A stretch of DNA of 64,000 nt from Micromonospora rubida (GCF_009908295.1 NZ_JAAALO010000007.1:62001-126000); one strand, 5' to 3'. Counted from the first letter of the stretch, positions 33,343 through 42,396 are shown. Program-made: numbers and translations. The notes: generated by a model from the letters alone, not told the origin.

Positions 33343-33720
33343 TCACGCGACCGGGGTCAATTCGACGGTGAGGAGCAGGGCGAGCTGGCGCAGGATGGCC
33401 GGCCGGGCCCGGTAGTACACCCACGTGCCGCGCCGCTCGGCGTCGACCAGGCCGGCCTCGCGCAGCGTCTTCAGGTGATGCGAGATGGTGGGCCCGCTCA
33501 GGTCGAACGAGGGGGTCAGTTCGCAGACGCAAACCTCTCCGCCCTCGGCCGAGGCGATCATCGACATCAACTGCAACCGCACCGGGTCGCCGAGCGCCTT
33601 GAACGCGGGCGCGAGAACCGCTGCGGTCTCCGCCGGCACCCGCCGCTGCGCCAACGGCGGGCAGCACGGCTCATCGGCGGTGAGATCGACGGCGGGAGGC
33701 GACACCCCTTGCTTTGACAT
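33343..33720 (-). CDS. arsR: ArsR-family arsenite-responsive repressor
   Basis: A 125-residue winged-helix repressor: FKALGDPVRLQLMSMIA, then EVCVCELTPSFDLSGPTISHHLKTLREAGLVDAERRGTWVYYR. The CVC pair in the recognition-side helix is the classical As(III)-binding pair of ArsR; another Cys pair, CCPP, sits near residue 19-20 and may add a third ligand. It represses acr3 and probably the divergent acetyltransferase gene. ATG at 33720 overlaps one copy of an ATGTCAA repeat, suggesting that the operator reaches the start codon and that the leader is very short. Confidence 0.95.
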   Translation of the reverse strand: MSKQGVSPPAVDLTADEPCCPPLAQRRVPAETAAVLAPAFKALGDPVRLQLMSMIASAEGGEVCVCELTPSFDLSGPTISHHLKTLREAGLVDAERRGTWVYYRARPAILRQLALLLTVELTPVA

Positions 33721-33765
33721 GCCTCTAGGTTGACATCCATCTAATCAGCGTGCAAGTCTCTGATT
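33714..33765. promoter_or_regulatory. Divergent ars control region with repeats
   Basis: TTGACAT occurs twice, at 33714-33720 and 33730-33736 (16 bp apart; on the minus strand the first covers the arsR start), and an inverted repeat AATCAG (33743-33748) / CTGATT (33760-33765) follows. Placed between divergent arsR and arsN-like genes, these are the likely ArsR binding sites. Confidence 0.45.
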
Positions 33766-33899
33766 CGACGGGCGTCGAGACAGGCGTCGTGGAGGGGAGT
33801 CTTCATGGTGGGCAGGGCTCGGCGGTCGCCGGAAACCCGGCCGGAGTCGGCCTCGCGTCGTCATGGGCCGCCCCGCCCCCACCCGAGCGGAGCCTGCTG

Positions 33900-34397
33900 A
33901 TGGCCGACATCACCGTCCGACCCATGACGGCCGACGACACCGAGCGTGTCCTGGACATCTACCAGACCGGGCTCGACGGCGGCGACGCCAGCTTCGAAAC
34001 CACCGCACCCACCTGGGCGGCGTTCGACGCGGGCAGGCTTCCCGACCACCGCCTCGTGGCCGTCGACGGCCACGACACCGTCCTCGGCTGGATCGCCGTC
34101 TCACCGACCTCGACCCGCGCCGTCTACGCCGGGGTGGTGGAACACTCCGTCTACGTCGATCCGGCCGCCCGGGGCCGAGGGGTGGCCCGGCGGCTGCTGG
34201 ACGCGCTGATCGCCTCGACCGAGACCGCCGGCATCTGGACCATCCAGTCCGGCGTCTTCCCCGAGAACGCCGCCAGCCTGACCCTCCACGAGCGGGCCGG
34301 ATTCCGGGTCGTCGGCGTCCGCGAACGGGTGGGCCGCCGCCACGGTCGGTGGCGCGACGTCGTCCTCCTCGAGCGCCGCAGCCCCGTCATCAGCTGA
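33900..34397 (+). CDS. GNAT acetyltransferase, ArsN1/phosphinothricin-acetyltransferase-like
   Basis: A 165-residue GNAT enzyme: VRPMTADDTERVLDIYQTGLDGGDASFETTAPTWAAFDAG, then VEHSVYVDPAARGRGVARRLLDALIA (acetyl-CoA binding R-G-x-G segment) and FPENAASLTLHERAGFRVVGVRERVGRRHGRWRDVVLLER. This is the phosphinothricin/methionine-sulfoximine acetyltransferase pattern. In ars operons this family is ArsN1, which acetylates the amino group of arsinothricin-type compounds. The ATG at 33900 starts the domain; a longer open frame from 33750 adds low-quality sequence. Divergent from arsR, followed 71 bp later by a flavoprotein gene. Confidence 0.85.
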   Translation: MADITVRPMTADDTERVLDIYQTGLDGGDASFETTAPTWAAFDAGRLPDHRLVAVDGHDTVLGWIAVSPTSTRAVYAGVVEHSVYVDPAARGRGVARRLLDALIASTETAGIWTIQSGVFPENAASLTLHERAGFRVVGVRERVGRRHGRWRDVVLLERRSPVIS

Positions 34398-34468
34398 ACC
34401 CTGTCCCCAAAGCGGTTCACCCACCCACCCCCTTGATCCGACAGTTCTCAGCACAGAGGAGTTACCTG

Positions 34469-35881
34469 ATGAGCGCTATGGACAACCTGCCCGTCGTGGT
34501 GATCGGCGCCGGCCCGGTCGGGCTGGCCGCCGCCGCGCACCTGCACGAGCGCGGCCTACCCTGCACCGTCCTCGAAGCCGGCGAGAGCCCGGGGGCGGCG
34601 GTACGACAGTGGGGGCATGTCCACCTGTTCTCCCCGTGGCGGTACAACATCGACCCCGCAGCCCGCCGGCTCCTCGCCGACGCCGGCTGGGTCGCCCCCG
34701 ACCCCGACGCCCTGCCCACCGGCGCCGAGCTGGTCAGCGACTACCTCCAGCCCCTCGCGGAGCTGCCGGGCCTCAAGCCGAACCTGCGCTACGGCGCCCG
34801 GGTCGAGGCGATCTCCCGCCTCGGCCTGGACCGGCTGCGCACCGCCGGCCGCGACACCACGCCGTTCCTGATCCGCCTCGCCGGCGGCGACGAGATGCTC
34901 GCCCGGGCGGTCGTCGACGCCTCCGGCACCTGGCACACCCCGAACGTCCTCGGCGCCTCCGGCCTGCCCGCCCGCGGCGAGACGGCCGCCGCCGCGTTCC
35001 TGGAGCACGCCCTGCCGGACGTGCTCGGCGCGGACCGGGACCGGTTCGCCGGCCGGCACACCCTCGTCGTCGGCGCAGGCCACTCCGCCGCCAACACCCT
35101 GCTGTCCCTCGCGGAACTGGCTGCCGGCCAGCCCGGCACCGAGGTGACCTGGGCGATCCGGACCGCCTCGCCGTCGCGCACCTACGGGGGCGGCGACGCC
35201 GACGCCCTGCCCGCGCGCGGCGCCCTCGGCTCCCGGCTGCGCGAGCATGTCGACGCCGGCCGGATCCGGCTGCTCACCGGCTTCTCCGTGCACGCTCTCA
35301 TCCCCACCGACGACCGCGTCGCGGTGGTCGTCCGGCACACCGACGGCAGCGAGGAGGCAGTCACCGTGGACCGGATCGTCGCCGCCACCGGCTTCCGCCC
35401 CGACCACTCCATCACCAGGGAACTGCGCCTGGACCTGGACCCGGTCATGGGCGCCACCCGCGCGCTCGCGCCGCTGATCGACCCGAACGAGCACTCCTGC
35501 GGCACCGTCCCCCCGCATGGCGTGGACGAGTTGTCCCACCCGGAGGCCGGCTACTACGCGGTCGGCATGAAGAGCTACGGCCGGGCGCCGACGTTCCTCA
35601 TGGCCACTGGCTACGAGCAGGTCCGCTCCGTCGTCGCCGCGCTCGCCGGCGACTGGGACGCCGCCCGCGACGTCCAGCTCGACCTGCCCGAGACCGGCGT
35701 GTGCAACACCAACACCGACGACTCCACCGGCGGCGACTGCTGCGGGCCGGCCCCCGTCGCCGAGCCGGCCGGACGGGGCCTGGCCACCGGCATCTCCGGC
35801 GGGCTCCTGTCCACACCGCTGAACCTGGTCACCCTCAGCGCCGCCCCCACCGGCCAGACCGGCGGCTGCTGCTCCAACTGA
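34469..35881 (+). CDS. FAD/NAD(P)-binding flavoprotein of the ars operon with C-terminal Cys pairs
   Basis: A 470-residue flavoprotein: N-terminal VVVIGAGPVGLAAAAHLHERG (FAD), then WGHVHLFSPWRYNID, a second dinucleotide motif TLVVGAGHSAAN (NADPH) and IVAATGFRPDHSI. This is the monooxygenase-like protein often found in actinomycete arsenic operons (ArsO/ArsT-like; exact reaction not established). The last 55 residues are unusual: VCNTNTDDSTGGDCCGP and a terminal GGCCSN, i.e. two vicinal Cys pairs plus one more Cys, which could bind As(III) or carry electrons. ATG at 34469 follows AGAGGAG. Confidence 0.85.
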   Translation: MSAMDNLPVVVIGAGPVGLAAAAHLHERGLPCTVLEAGESPGAAVRQWGHVHLFSPWRYNIDPAARRLLADAGWVAPDPDALPTGAELVSDYLQPLAELPGLKPNLRYGARVEAISRLGLDRLRTAGRDTTPFLIRLAGGDEMLARAVVDASGTWHTPNVLGASGLPARGETAAAAFLEHALPDVLGADRDRFAGRHTLVVGAGHSAANTLLSLAELAAGQPGTEVTWAIRTASPSRTYGGGDADALPARGALGSRLREHVDAGRIRLLTGFSVHALIPTDDRVAVVVRHTDGSEEAVTVDRIVAATGFRPDHSITRELRLDLDPVMGATRALAPLIDPNEHSCGTVPPHGVDELSHPEAGYYAVGMKSYGRAPTFLMATGYEQVRSVVAALAGDWDAARDVQLDLPETGVCNTNTDDSTGGDCCGPAPVAEPAGRGLATGISGGLLSTPLNLVTLSAAPTGQTGGCCSN

Positions 35882-35969
35882 TGCCCGCGACCAACAGCGG
35901 CACGGTGCCCGCTGGCCACCCGGCCGGCGGGCACCCACCACCCACGGCCGCCGGATCCTCGCCGTGCTC

Positions 35970-36130
35970 GCCATCAGCCAACCGTCGGCCATCCCGCAGG
36001 AGATGCAGATCGCGGGGCTGCCGCGCAATGGCTCGGCAACCGTGACATTGCCGAACGTCTATTGTTTCCCTCCGGCAATGACGGCAGCCCGTCCCGGATC
36101 CACTGCAAGCTCAGCACGCATTGTTGCGGC
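35970..36130 (+). pseudogene. Remnant of a LuxR-type helix-turn-helix regulator
   Basis: Reading with one frame change, the DNA gives PQEMQIAGL and then LGNRDIAERLLF...SRIHCKLS, which matches the C-terminal LuxR helix-turn-helix (canonical form: PQExQIAxLAAxGLSNRDIAERLFLSxRTVxSHLxRIxxKLG). The frame change lies near 36015-36025 and a short insertion sits at the turn. No upstream domain of a regulator is present. Just before it (35881-35970), after a TGATG overlap with the flavoprotein stop, a second short frame reads RRILAVLAISQ, which resembles the start of an MFS transporter such as those common in ars operons. Both appear to be broken pieces meeting at a deletion or recombination scar. Confidence 0.5.
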
Positions 36131-36558
36131 GCGTCGGCCCGCGTCGTCAGTGGTCCGCAGTCCTGCCGACGCGGCCCTCGTGAGCCGGTGGCGGGCGGCG
36201 TGACGGTTCGACCCCCGGTGTGTGGGCATGGTGGTGGCGAGGGGGTGCGGCGGCCATCTCGTGTGTCGTTACGTCGACCCTGTCCTGAGGTCAGGAGTGT
36301 CTCGCGTTCCGCCGTGGACGTGCCGGCCGACCGAAACGAGCCGGAAGCATCTGTCTGGTCAGGATATTCTTCCGGTACGCACTCCAATCGACCATTCTGG
36401 ATGCCGATAATCAGAGGACAGCGTACGGCACGGTGAGTCCGAATCATATATCTAAACATCTATGCCTCCTGGCCCTAGCATCTGTGTCAGGCAGATGCAA
36501 AGTTGTCGGTCGATGTGTCACAAGCCCGTCGACTGGGGATCGCAAGGAGGCTGGAGAT
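36131..36558. other. Intergenic region before the subtilase gene
   Basis: No gene is supported in these 428 bp. The part from about 36350 to 36540 is AT-richer than its surroundings and holds the probable promoter of the subtilase, including CGAATCATATATCTAAAC near 36438. AAGGAGG at 36543-36549 is the ribosome site of the next gene. Confidence 0.4.
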
Positions 36559-38778
36559 ATGACAGGATCGTCTCGGCGCCGTTGGCGCCTTGGAATGGCG
36601 GCCACCGCGGCCACCACCGTGATGGCCCTCGGGACACCGGCGATGGCGGCGCCGGCGGAGGGGGAGGTCCTCCACGCGGAGGGTGCCACCGCTGTCGCCG
36701 ACTCGTACATCGTGGTCTTCAAGGACACCGCGGTGACCCGTTCCCTGGTCACCGACCGTGCCAGAGACCTCGCCGCCCGGCACAGCGGCACGGTGGCCCG
36801 GACGTACCAGAACACGGTGCGTGGTTTCGAGGCGCGACTGTCGGCACAGCAGGCCCGTCGACTCGCCGCCGACCCGGCGGTCAAGTACGTCGAGCAGAAC
36901 CGCACCGTGTCGATCGCGGGCACCCAGACGCCCACCCCGTCCTGGGGCATCGACCGCATCGACCAGCGCAACCTCCCGCTGAACAGCACCTACACCTACC
37001 CGAACAACGGCGCAGGCGTGCGGGCGTACATCATCGACACCGGCATCCGGTTCACCCACAGTGACCTGGGCGGCCGGGCGGTCACCGGGTTCGACGCCAT
37101 CGACGGCGGCAGCGCCGACGACGGCAACGGGCACGGCACGCACGTGGCCGGCACCGTCGGCGGAACCGCCCACGGGGTGGCCAAGGGCGTCACCCTGGTC
37201 GGGGTGCGGGTGCTGGACAACGCCGGTAGCGGCACCTACGCCCAGGTCATCGCGGGCATCGACTGGGTGACCGGGGACCACGACCCGGGCGAACTGGCCG
37301 TGGCGAACATGAGCCTCGGCGGTTCCGTCGACCAGGGGTTGAACGACGCGGTCGCCGCCTCGATCGCCGACGGCGTCAGCTACGGCGTCGCGGCCGGCAA
37401 CGAGACCACCGACGCGTGCACCAAGTCGCCGGCCAGCACCCCGACCGCGATCACCGTCGGCGCCACCACCTCCACCGACGCCAAGGCCAGCTACTCCAAT
37501 TACGGCACCTGCCTGGACATCTTCGCCCCCGGAACGTCGATCACCTCGGCCTGGAACACCAGCGACACCGCGACCAACACGATCAGCGGCACGTCGATGG
37601 CGGCCCCGCACGTCACCGGCGCGGCCGCGCTGGTGCTCGCCGCCAACCCGTCGTACACCCCGCAGCAGGTCCGCGACAAGCTGTACAACGACGCCACCAG
37701 CGACGTGGTGACCGGCGGCGGCACCGGCTCGCCGAACAAGCTGCTCTACACCGGCAACATCATCCCGCCGACCCAGGACTTCAACATCGCGGTCGCGCCG
37801 GCCGCCGGGGCGGTCAACCCGGGCGGCTCGCTCACCGCGACGGTCAGCACGACCACGACGATCGGCAGCCCGCAGACGGTGGCCCTGACCGCGACCGGCC
37901 TGCCCGCCGGCGTCACCGCGAGCTTCAGCCCGTCGTCGGTCACCTCGGGCGGCTCGGCGACCCTGACGCTCAGCACCGCCGGCACGGCGGCGCCGGGCAC
38001 CTACTCCGTGACCATCGTCGGCACCGGCCCGGTGACGACCCAGAGCACCTCGTACGCGCTGACGGTCAACGGCCCGCCGGGCTGCTCGCAGACCAACGGC
38101 ACGGACGTGGCGATCTCGGACAACAGCACGGTGGAGAGCTCGGTCACCATCTCCGGCTGCGCCGGCACCGCCTCGGCGGCGAGCACGGTCGCGGTGGACA
38201 TCGTGCACACGTACATCGGTGACCTGGTGGTGAGCCTGGTCGCGCCGGACGGCTCGGTCTACGCCCTGCACAACCGGACCGGTGGCTCGACCGACAACAT
38301 CAACCAGACCTACCCGGTCGACCTCTCCAGCGAGACCAGCAACGGCACCTGGCGGCTGCGGGTGCAGGACGCGGCCTCCGGGGACACCGGCTACCTCAAC
38401 AGCTGGACGCTCAAGCTCGACGGCGCCGTGACCCCGGGGTGCAGCGGCACCAACGGCACGGACGTGACGATCTCGGACAACAGCACGGTGAACAGCACCA
38501 TCGCGATCACCGGCTGCGCCGGCAACGCCAGCGCGACGAGCACGGTCGCGGTGGACATCGTGCACACGTACATCGGTGACCTGGTGGTGAGCCTGGTCGC
38601 GCCGGACGGCTCGGTCTACGCCCTGCACAACCGGACCGGTGGCTCGACCGACAACATCAACCAGACGTACACGGTCAACCTCGCCAGCGAGACCCGCGCC
38701 GGCACCTGGACGTTGCGGGTGCAGGACGCCGCCGCCGGGGACGTCGGCTACATCAACAGCTGGACGGTGACCCTGTAA
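36559..38778 (+). CDS. Secreted S8 subtilisin-like protease with Ig-like domain and two P-domains
   Basis: A 739-residue exported protease. Order: signal peptide (RRRWRLGMAATAATTVMALG, cleavage near AMAA), I9 propeptide inhibitor (SYIVVFKDTAV ... VKYVEQNRTVS, about residues 50-120), catalytic S8 domain with IIDTGI (Asp), NGHGTHVAG (His) and GTSMAAPHVTG (Ser), then an Ig-like domain of the NPGGSLTATVST type (about residues 410-510), then two tandem proprotein-convertase P-domains of 119 residues each. The two P-domains share a perfectly identical 129-bp DNA segment. ATG at 36559 is preceded by AAGGAGG. Likely an extracellular protease; the P-domains may stabilise or target it. Confidence 0.95.
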   Translation: MTGSSRRRWRLGMAATAATTVMALGTPAMAAPAEGEVLHAEGATAVADSYIVVFKDTAVTRSLVTDRARDLAARHSGTVARTYQNTVRGFEARLSAQQARRLAADPAVKYVEQNRTVSIAGTQTPTPSWGIDRIDQRNLPLNSTYTYPNNGAGVRAYIIDTGIRFTHSDLGGRAVTGFDAIDGGSADDGNGHGTHVAGTVGGTAHGVAKGVTLVGVRVLDNAGSGTYAQVIAGIDWVTGDHDPGELAVANMSLGGSVDQGLNDAVAASIADGVSYGVAAGNETTDACTKSPASTPTAITVGATTSTDAKASYSNYGTCLDIFAPGTSITSAWNTSDTATNTISGTSMAAPHVTGAAALVLAANPSYTPQQVRDKLYNDATSDVVTGGGTGSPNKLLYTGNIIPPTQDFNIAVAPAAGAVNPGGSLTATVSTTTTIGSPQTVALTATGLPAGVTASFSPSSVTSGGSATLTLSTAGTAAPGTYSVTIVGTGPVTTQSTSYALTVNGPPGCSQTNGTDVAISDNSTVESSVTISGCAGTASAASTVAVDIVHTYIGDLVVSLVAPDGSVYALHNRTGGSTDNINQTYPVDLSSETSNGTWRLRVQDAASGDTGYLNSWTLKLDGAVTPGCSGTNGTDVTISDNSTVNSTIAITGCAGNASATSTVAVDIVHTYIGDLVVSLVAPDGSVYALHNRTGGSTDNINQTYTVNLASETRAGTWTLRVQDAAAGDVGYINSWTVTL
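38181..38666 (+). repeat. Perfect 129-bp direct repeat inside the P-domains
   Basis: Positions 38181-38309 and 38538-38666 are identical base for base, 357 bp apart (119 codons). Flanking P-domain sequence is similar but diverged, so the identical core reflects recent duplication or gene conversion. Confidence 0.92.
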
Positions 38779-38812
38779 CACCACGCCGACCGGTTCCCGC
38801 CGGTCCCGACGT

Positions 38813-38860
38813 CCGGAGCTCCGGCCCAGGCCGGAGCTCCGGCCCAGGCCGGAGCTCCGG
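38813..38860. terminator. Three tandem 12-bp palindromes between convergent genes
   Basis: CCGGAGCTCCGG occurs at 38813-38824, 38831-38842 and 38849-38860, separated by CCCAGG both times (18-bp period). Each copy is self-complementary and neighbouring copies can pair to form larger stems. Placed 35 bp after the subtilase stop and 30 bp from the SDR stop, it is a probable bidirectional terminator. Confidence 0.65.
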
Positions 38861-38889
38861 ATCGACGTGTGCGGCACTGTTCGGGTGGG

Positions 38890-39624
38890 TCAGGCGGCGC
38901 CTCCGTTGACATACAGCACCTGGCCGTTGATCCAGCGGGCCGCGCCGGCGAGGAAGGCCACCACGTCGGCGGTGTCGGTCGGGTCGCCGAGCCGGTTCAT
39001 CGGCGACATCGCCGCCATCTGGGCGATCATCTGCTCGTCCTTGCCATCGAGGAAGAGCGCGGTGGTGGTGGCGCCGGGCGCGACCGCGTTCACGGTGATG
39101 TCGCGTCCCCGCAGCTCCCGGGCCAGGATCAGGGTGATCGAGTCCATCGCGGCCTTGCTCGCCGCGTAGGCGGCGTAGCCGGGCAGGGACAGCCGGGGCG
39201 TCGTGCTGGAGATGTTGATGATCGCGCCTCCGGGGCGGACCCGGCGGGCCGCCTGCTGGTCGACCACGAAGGTGCCGCGGACATTGGTGCGGTGTACCCG
39301 GTCCAGGTCTGCGAGGTCCAGTTCGGCTATGGGGGAGTGGATCACTATCCCGGCCGAGTGCACGACGACGTCTATCCCGCCGTACGTTCGTTCGGCGGTG
39401 TCGAAGAGGTCGGCCACCGCGAACTCGTCGGCGACGTCGGCCTGCACCGCGACGGCGTCTCCGCCGGCGGCGATGACCTCGGCCACGGCCTCCTGCGCCT
39501 CGACCTTGCTCGTGGCGTAGTTGAGCACAACCGCGTAGCCGTCCGCCGCCAACCGTTCCACGACCTGTCGGCCGATACCATGGGAGCCGCCGGTGACGAT
39601 CGCGACACGCTGCGAGACGGTCAT
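38890..39624 (-). CDS. Short-chain dehydrogenase/reductase
   Basis: A 244-residue classical SDR: TGGSHGIG cofactor motif (residues 11-18), VVVHSAG (NNAG variant), ISS with the catalytic Ser and YAAYAASKAA (YxxxK). The C terminus ARWINGQVLYVNGGAA is typical of 3-oxoacyl-ACP-reductase-like members. The residues after the first beta strand (LNYATSK) favour NADPH. ATG at 39624 is preceded by AAGGAGAG. It is monocistronic, so substrate cannot be inferred. An inverted repeat at 39687-39706 in its upstream region may be an operator. Confidence 0.92.
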   Translation of the reverse strand: MTVSQRVAIVTGGSHGIGRQVVERLAADGYAVVLNYATSKVEAQEAVAEVIAAGGDAVAVQADVADEFAVADLFDTAERTYGGIDVVVHSAGIVIHSPIAELDLADLDRVHRTNVRGTFVVDQQAARRVRPGGAIINISSTTPRLSLPGYAAYAASKAAMDSITLILARELRGRDITVNAVAPGATTTALFLDGKDEQMIAQMAAMSPMNRLGDPTDTADVVAFLAGAARWINGQVLYVNGGAA

Positions 39625-39928
39625 GATTAGCTCTCCTTGATCCTTGAGGGGCCGTCGCGGTGGGGCTGCTCCGGAGACCGGATTAGATCAAACGAAGACC
39701 TTTGATGTGGACCGCCACCCCACCTGCCTCTCCGCCATGTTCCGCCGGGCACCGGCAGAGCGCCGCTCACAGCGGGCCTCGCCGTCTCGCTCGTCGACGG
39801 CGGCGATCGTGACGCTCAGCGACGAACTCATCGGTCACCGGCGTGGCTTCCCGCCGTCCGGCGAGAGTTAGGACCCGCGTGCGCTGGGTAGGCGGTCTGC
39901 GCCCCTATTCGGCGGCTGTGGAGGTCGT
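39625..39928. other. Intergenic region with an ATCAAA/TTTGAT inverted repeat
   Basis: No gene is supported in these 304 bp. ATCAAA (39687-39692) and TTTGAT (39701-39706) form a 6-bp inverted repeat with 8-bp spacer, in a locally AT-rich patch that probably holds the SDR promoter. A 75-codon open frame ending at 39871 has no recognisable domain. Confidence 0.4.
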
Positions 39929-40294
39929 ATGACGGCGAGCAACGCCTTCTTCGAGCAGTTGACGGACGTCGGCACCGATCCGCGGTTCTGCAAGGTGCGC
40001 GGCACCGTCCGGTTCGACATCCGGGACGGTGACCGGGTGGAGCAGTGGCTGCTGGACATTGATGATGGGCGGCTACGGGTGACGCGGGGTGCTGGTCCCG
40101 CCGGGACCGTCATCACCACGTCCGCGGCGGTCGCAGATGCGATGGCGCGGGGCGAGCTGAACGGCCTCGCCGCGATCACGCGGGGTGAGATCCTGGTCGA
40201 CGGGGACCTCGGCCTGGCGCTGCGGATCGGTCGGCTGTTCCCGGTGCCGCCCGCTGCGCAGCGGCAGGCAGTCCCCCAGCGCGGGGAAAAGTGA
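39929..40294 (+). CDS. SCP2 sterol-binding-domain protein
   Basis: A 121-residue protein consisting of one SCP2-type lipid-binding fold: VRGTVRFDIRDGDRVEQWLLDIDDGRLRVTRG, GTVITTSAAVADAMARGELNGLAAITRGEILVDGDLGLALRIGRLF. GGAGG precedes the ATG at 39929. Its stop is 3 nt from the start of the debranching-enzyme gene, so the two are one transcription unit. SCP2 proteins bind hydrophobic ligands; the role beside a glycogen-type enzyme is unknown. Confidence 0.88.
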   Translation: MTASNAFFEQLTDVGTDPRFCKVRGTVRFDIRDGDRVEQWLLDIDDGRLRVTRGAGPAGTVITTSAAVADAMARGELNGLAAITRGEILVDGDLGLALRIGRLFPVPPAAQRQAVPQRGEK

Positions 40295-40297
40295 CCG

Positions 40298-42396
40298 ATG
40301 GAGGACACTCCGGGCACCGTGTCGTGCATCGACGGCAGCACCTTCATCGTGTCGGACTCCAGTGGTGATGTGGACGCCGCGCCCGCCACCCCGGTCGGGT
40401 TGTTCGCCGCCGACACCCGTTTCCTGTCCCGATGGGTGCTCACCGTCAACGGGGAGCGGTTGACCGCGTTGTCGGTGGATGACAGCCAGTACTACGAGGT
40501 GGCGTTCTTCGTGGTGCCGGGCGGGCGGGTCGACTACGTGGAGGCCGACGTGTCGGCGATCCGACGGCGGCGGATCGGGCCGGATCTGACCGAGTCGCTG
40601 ACGGTGTTCAACTACGGCGAGCAGGACGTCGACCTCGACGTGCGGTTGGAGGTGGCGGCCGACTTCGCCGACATCTTCGACATCAAGTTCAACATCCGCG
40701 ACAAGGCTGGCAGTTACTACACCCACATCGGTCCCGGCGAGTTGCGTCTGGGCTATCGGCGCGGCACGTTCCAGCGGGAGGTGTCCGTCTCGGCGAGTGA
40801 GCCGACCACCTTCGATCCGCGCGGTCTCCGGTTCAGGCCGCGGGTGCGGCCAGGACAGCAGTGGTCGACGCAGCTGCGGGTGGTCATGCGGACGCTGCGC
40901 CCGGACGGCCTCGACCTCCGTTCCGCGGTACGGGCCCTGCGCCCGGACGATTCCACCCTGCCGGACAGCGTGCGCGCCTGGGTCGCGGCGGCCCCGCAAC
41001 TGGACACCGAGAACACCGCGCTCCAGCAGGTGTACCAGCGCAGCCTGGTGGACCTGGCGGCGCTGCGCTTCGCTCCGCTCTCGCTCGGTGGCGCGACCGT
41101 GCCCGCAGCTGGGCTGCCCTGGTTCATGACCCTGTTCGGCCGGGACAGCCTGCTCACCTGCCTACAGACGCTGCCCTTCACTCCGTCGCTGGCCCCGCCG
41201 ACGTTGCGGGTCCTCGCCTGGCTGCAGGGCGCCCGGACCGACGATGTCCTGGAGGAGGACCCCGGCCGGATCCTGCACGAGTTGCGCTACGGCGAGTCGG
41301 CCGCGTTCGAGGAGCAGCCGCACTCGCCGTACTACGGCACCGTGGACGCCTCGCCGCTGTTCGTGGTGCTACTCGACGAGTACGAGCGGTGGAGCGGCGA
41401 CGCGGAGCTGGTGACCGAGTTGGAGCAGGAGGCCCGAGCGGCCCTGGCGTGGATCGACCAGTACGCGGATCTGACGTCCACCGGCTACGTCTGGTACGAA
41501 CGACGCAACCGGGTCACCGGCCTGGAGAACCAGTGCTGGAAGGACTCCTGGGACAGCATCTCATACGCCGACGGCAGACTGCCGGGTTTCCCCAGGGCCA
41601 CCTGCGAGGTGCAGGGCTACGCCTACGACGCCAAGATCCGCGGGGCGCGGCTGGCCCGTACGTTCTGGGGCGACCCGGCCTTTGCCGACCGGCTGGAACG
41701 CGAGGCGGCGGCCCTCAAGGACCGCTTCAACCGGGACTTCTGGCTCGACGACCGCGGCCACTACGCCCTGGCCCTCGACCGCGACGGCACCCCCGTCGAC
41801 AGTCTGTCCTCCAACATCGGGCACCTGCTGTGGAGCGGCATCGTGCCGCCGGAGAGGGCCCCGCAGGTCGTCGAGCACCTGATGAGCCCGGCGCTGTTCT
41901 CCGGCTGGGGAGTACGCACCCTGGCCGAGGGGCAACGCCGCTACAACCCACTCGGATACCACAACGGCACCGTGTGGCCGTTCGACAACTCGTTCATCGC
42001 CTGGGGTCTGCGCCGCTACGGCTTCGCCGCCGAGGCCGGCCGCATCGCCGAGGGGATCATCGACGCCGCCGCCTACTTCCAGGGTCGGCTTCCCGAAGCC
42101 TTCGGCGGCTTCGCCCGCGACACCACCCGATACCCGGTCCGTTACCCGACCGCCGGCAGCCCCCAGGCCTGGTCCAGCGGGGCCTCGCTGCTGCTCATCC
42201 GGACCATGCTCGGCATCGACCCCCACGAGAACCATCTCGCCGTGGACCCTGCGCTGCCACCCAGTTTCAGCCGGATGGCGCTGCTGGACATCCCGGCCGC
42301 TGGGGCAAGGTCGACGCCTTCGCCCGCCACCGTCCGGACCATCTACCGACCGACGACACCGGCCACCACCTCGCACCCCCACCCCCACTGGAGTAG
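40298..42396 (+). CDS. Amylo-alpha-1,6-glucosidase-like glycogen debranching enzyme, frameshifted at the 3' end
   Basis: About 700 residues in the restored form: N-terminal GDE_N_bis-type beta domain (FIVSDSSGDV, GLFAADTRFLSRWVLTVNG, NYGEQDVDLDVRLEVAADFADIF) and a C-terminal (alpha/alpha)6 barrel with GLPWFMTLFGRDSLLT, CEVQGYAYDA, NIGHLLWSG and YHNGTVWPFDNSFIAWGL. Near 42292-42296 the frame reads LLDIPAAGARST, whereas the family ends in LLDIPGRWGKVDAFAR; that ending is present in the next frame and stops at TAG 42394-42396. One base (probably a C in CCCGG) is missing. Without correction the frame runs on antisense through the P-type ATPase to 44080 and would add about 590 meaningless residues. 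It may still be active because only the last residues are affected. Confidence 0.85.

Noticed and set aside
33750-33899. 50-residue N-terminal extension of the GNAT protein
   Set aside because: The extension overlaps the ars control region and has no similarity to the family; the ATG at 33900 starts the domain.
38813-38860. Short CRISPR-like array
   Set aside because: Unit of 18 bp with a self-complementary core and only three copies; no spacers and no cas genes.
39644-39871. 75-codon plus-strand frame between the SDR and SCP2 genes
   Set aside because: Passes through the AT-rich promoter region and shows no domain.
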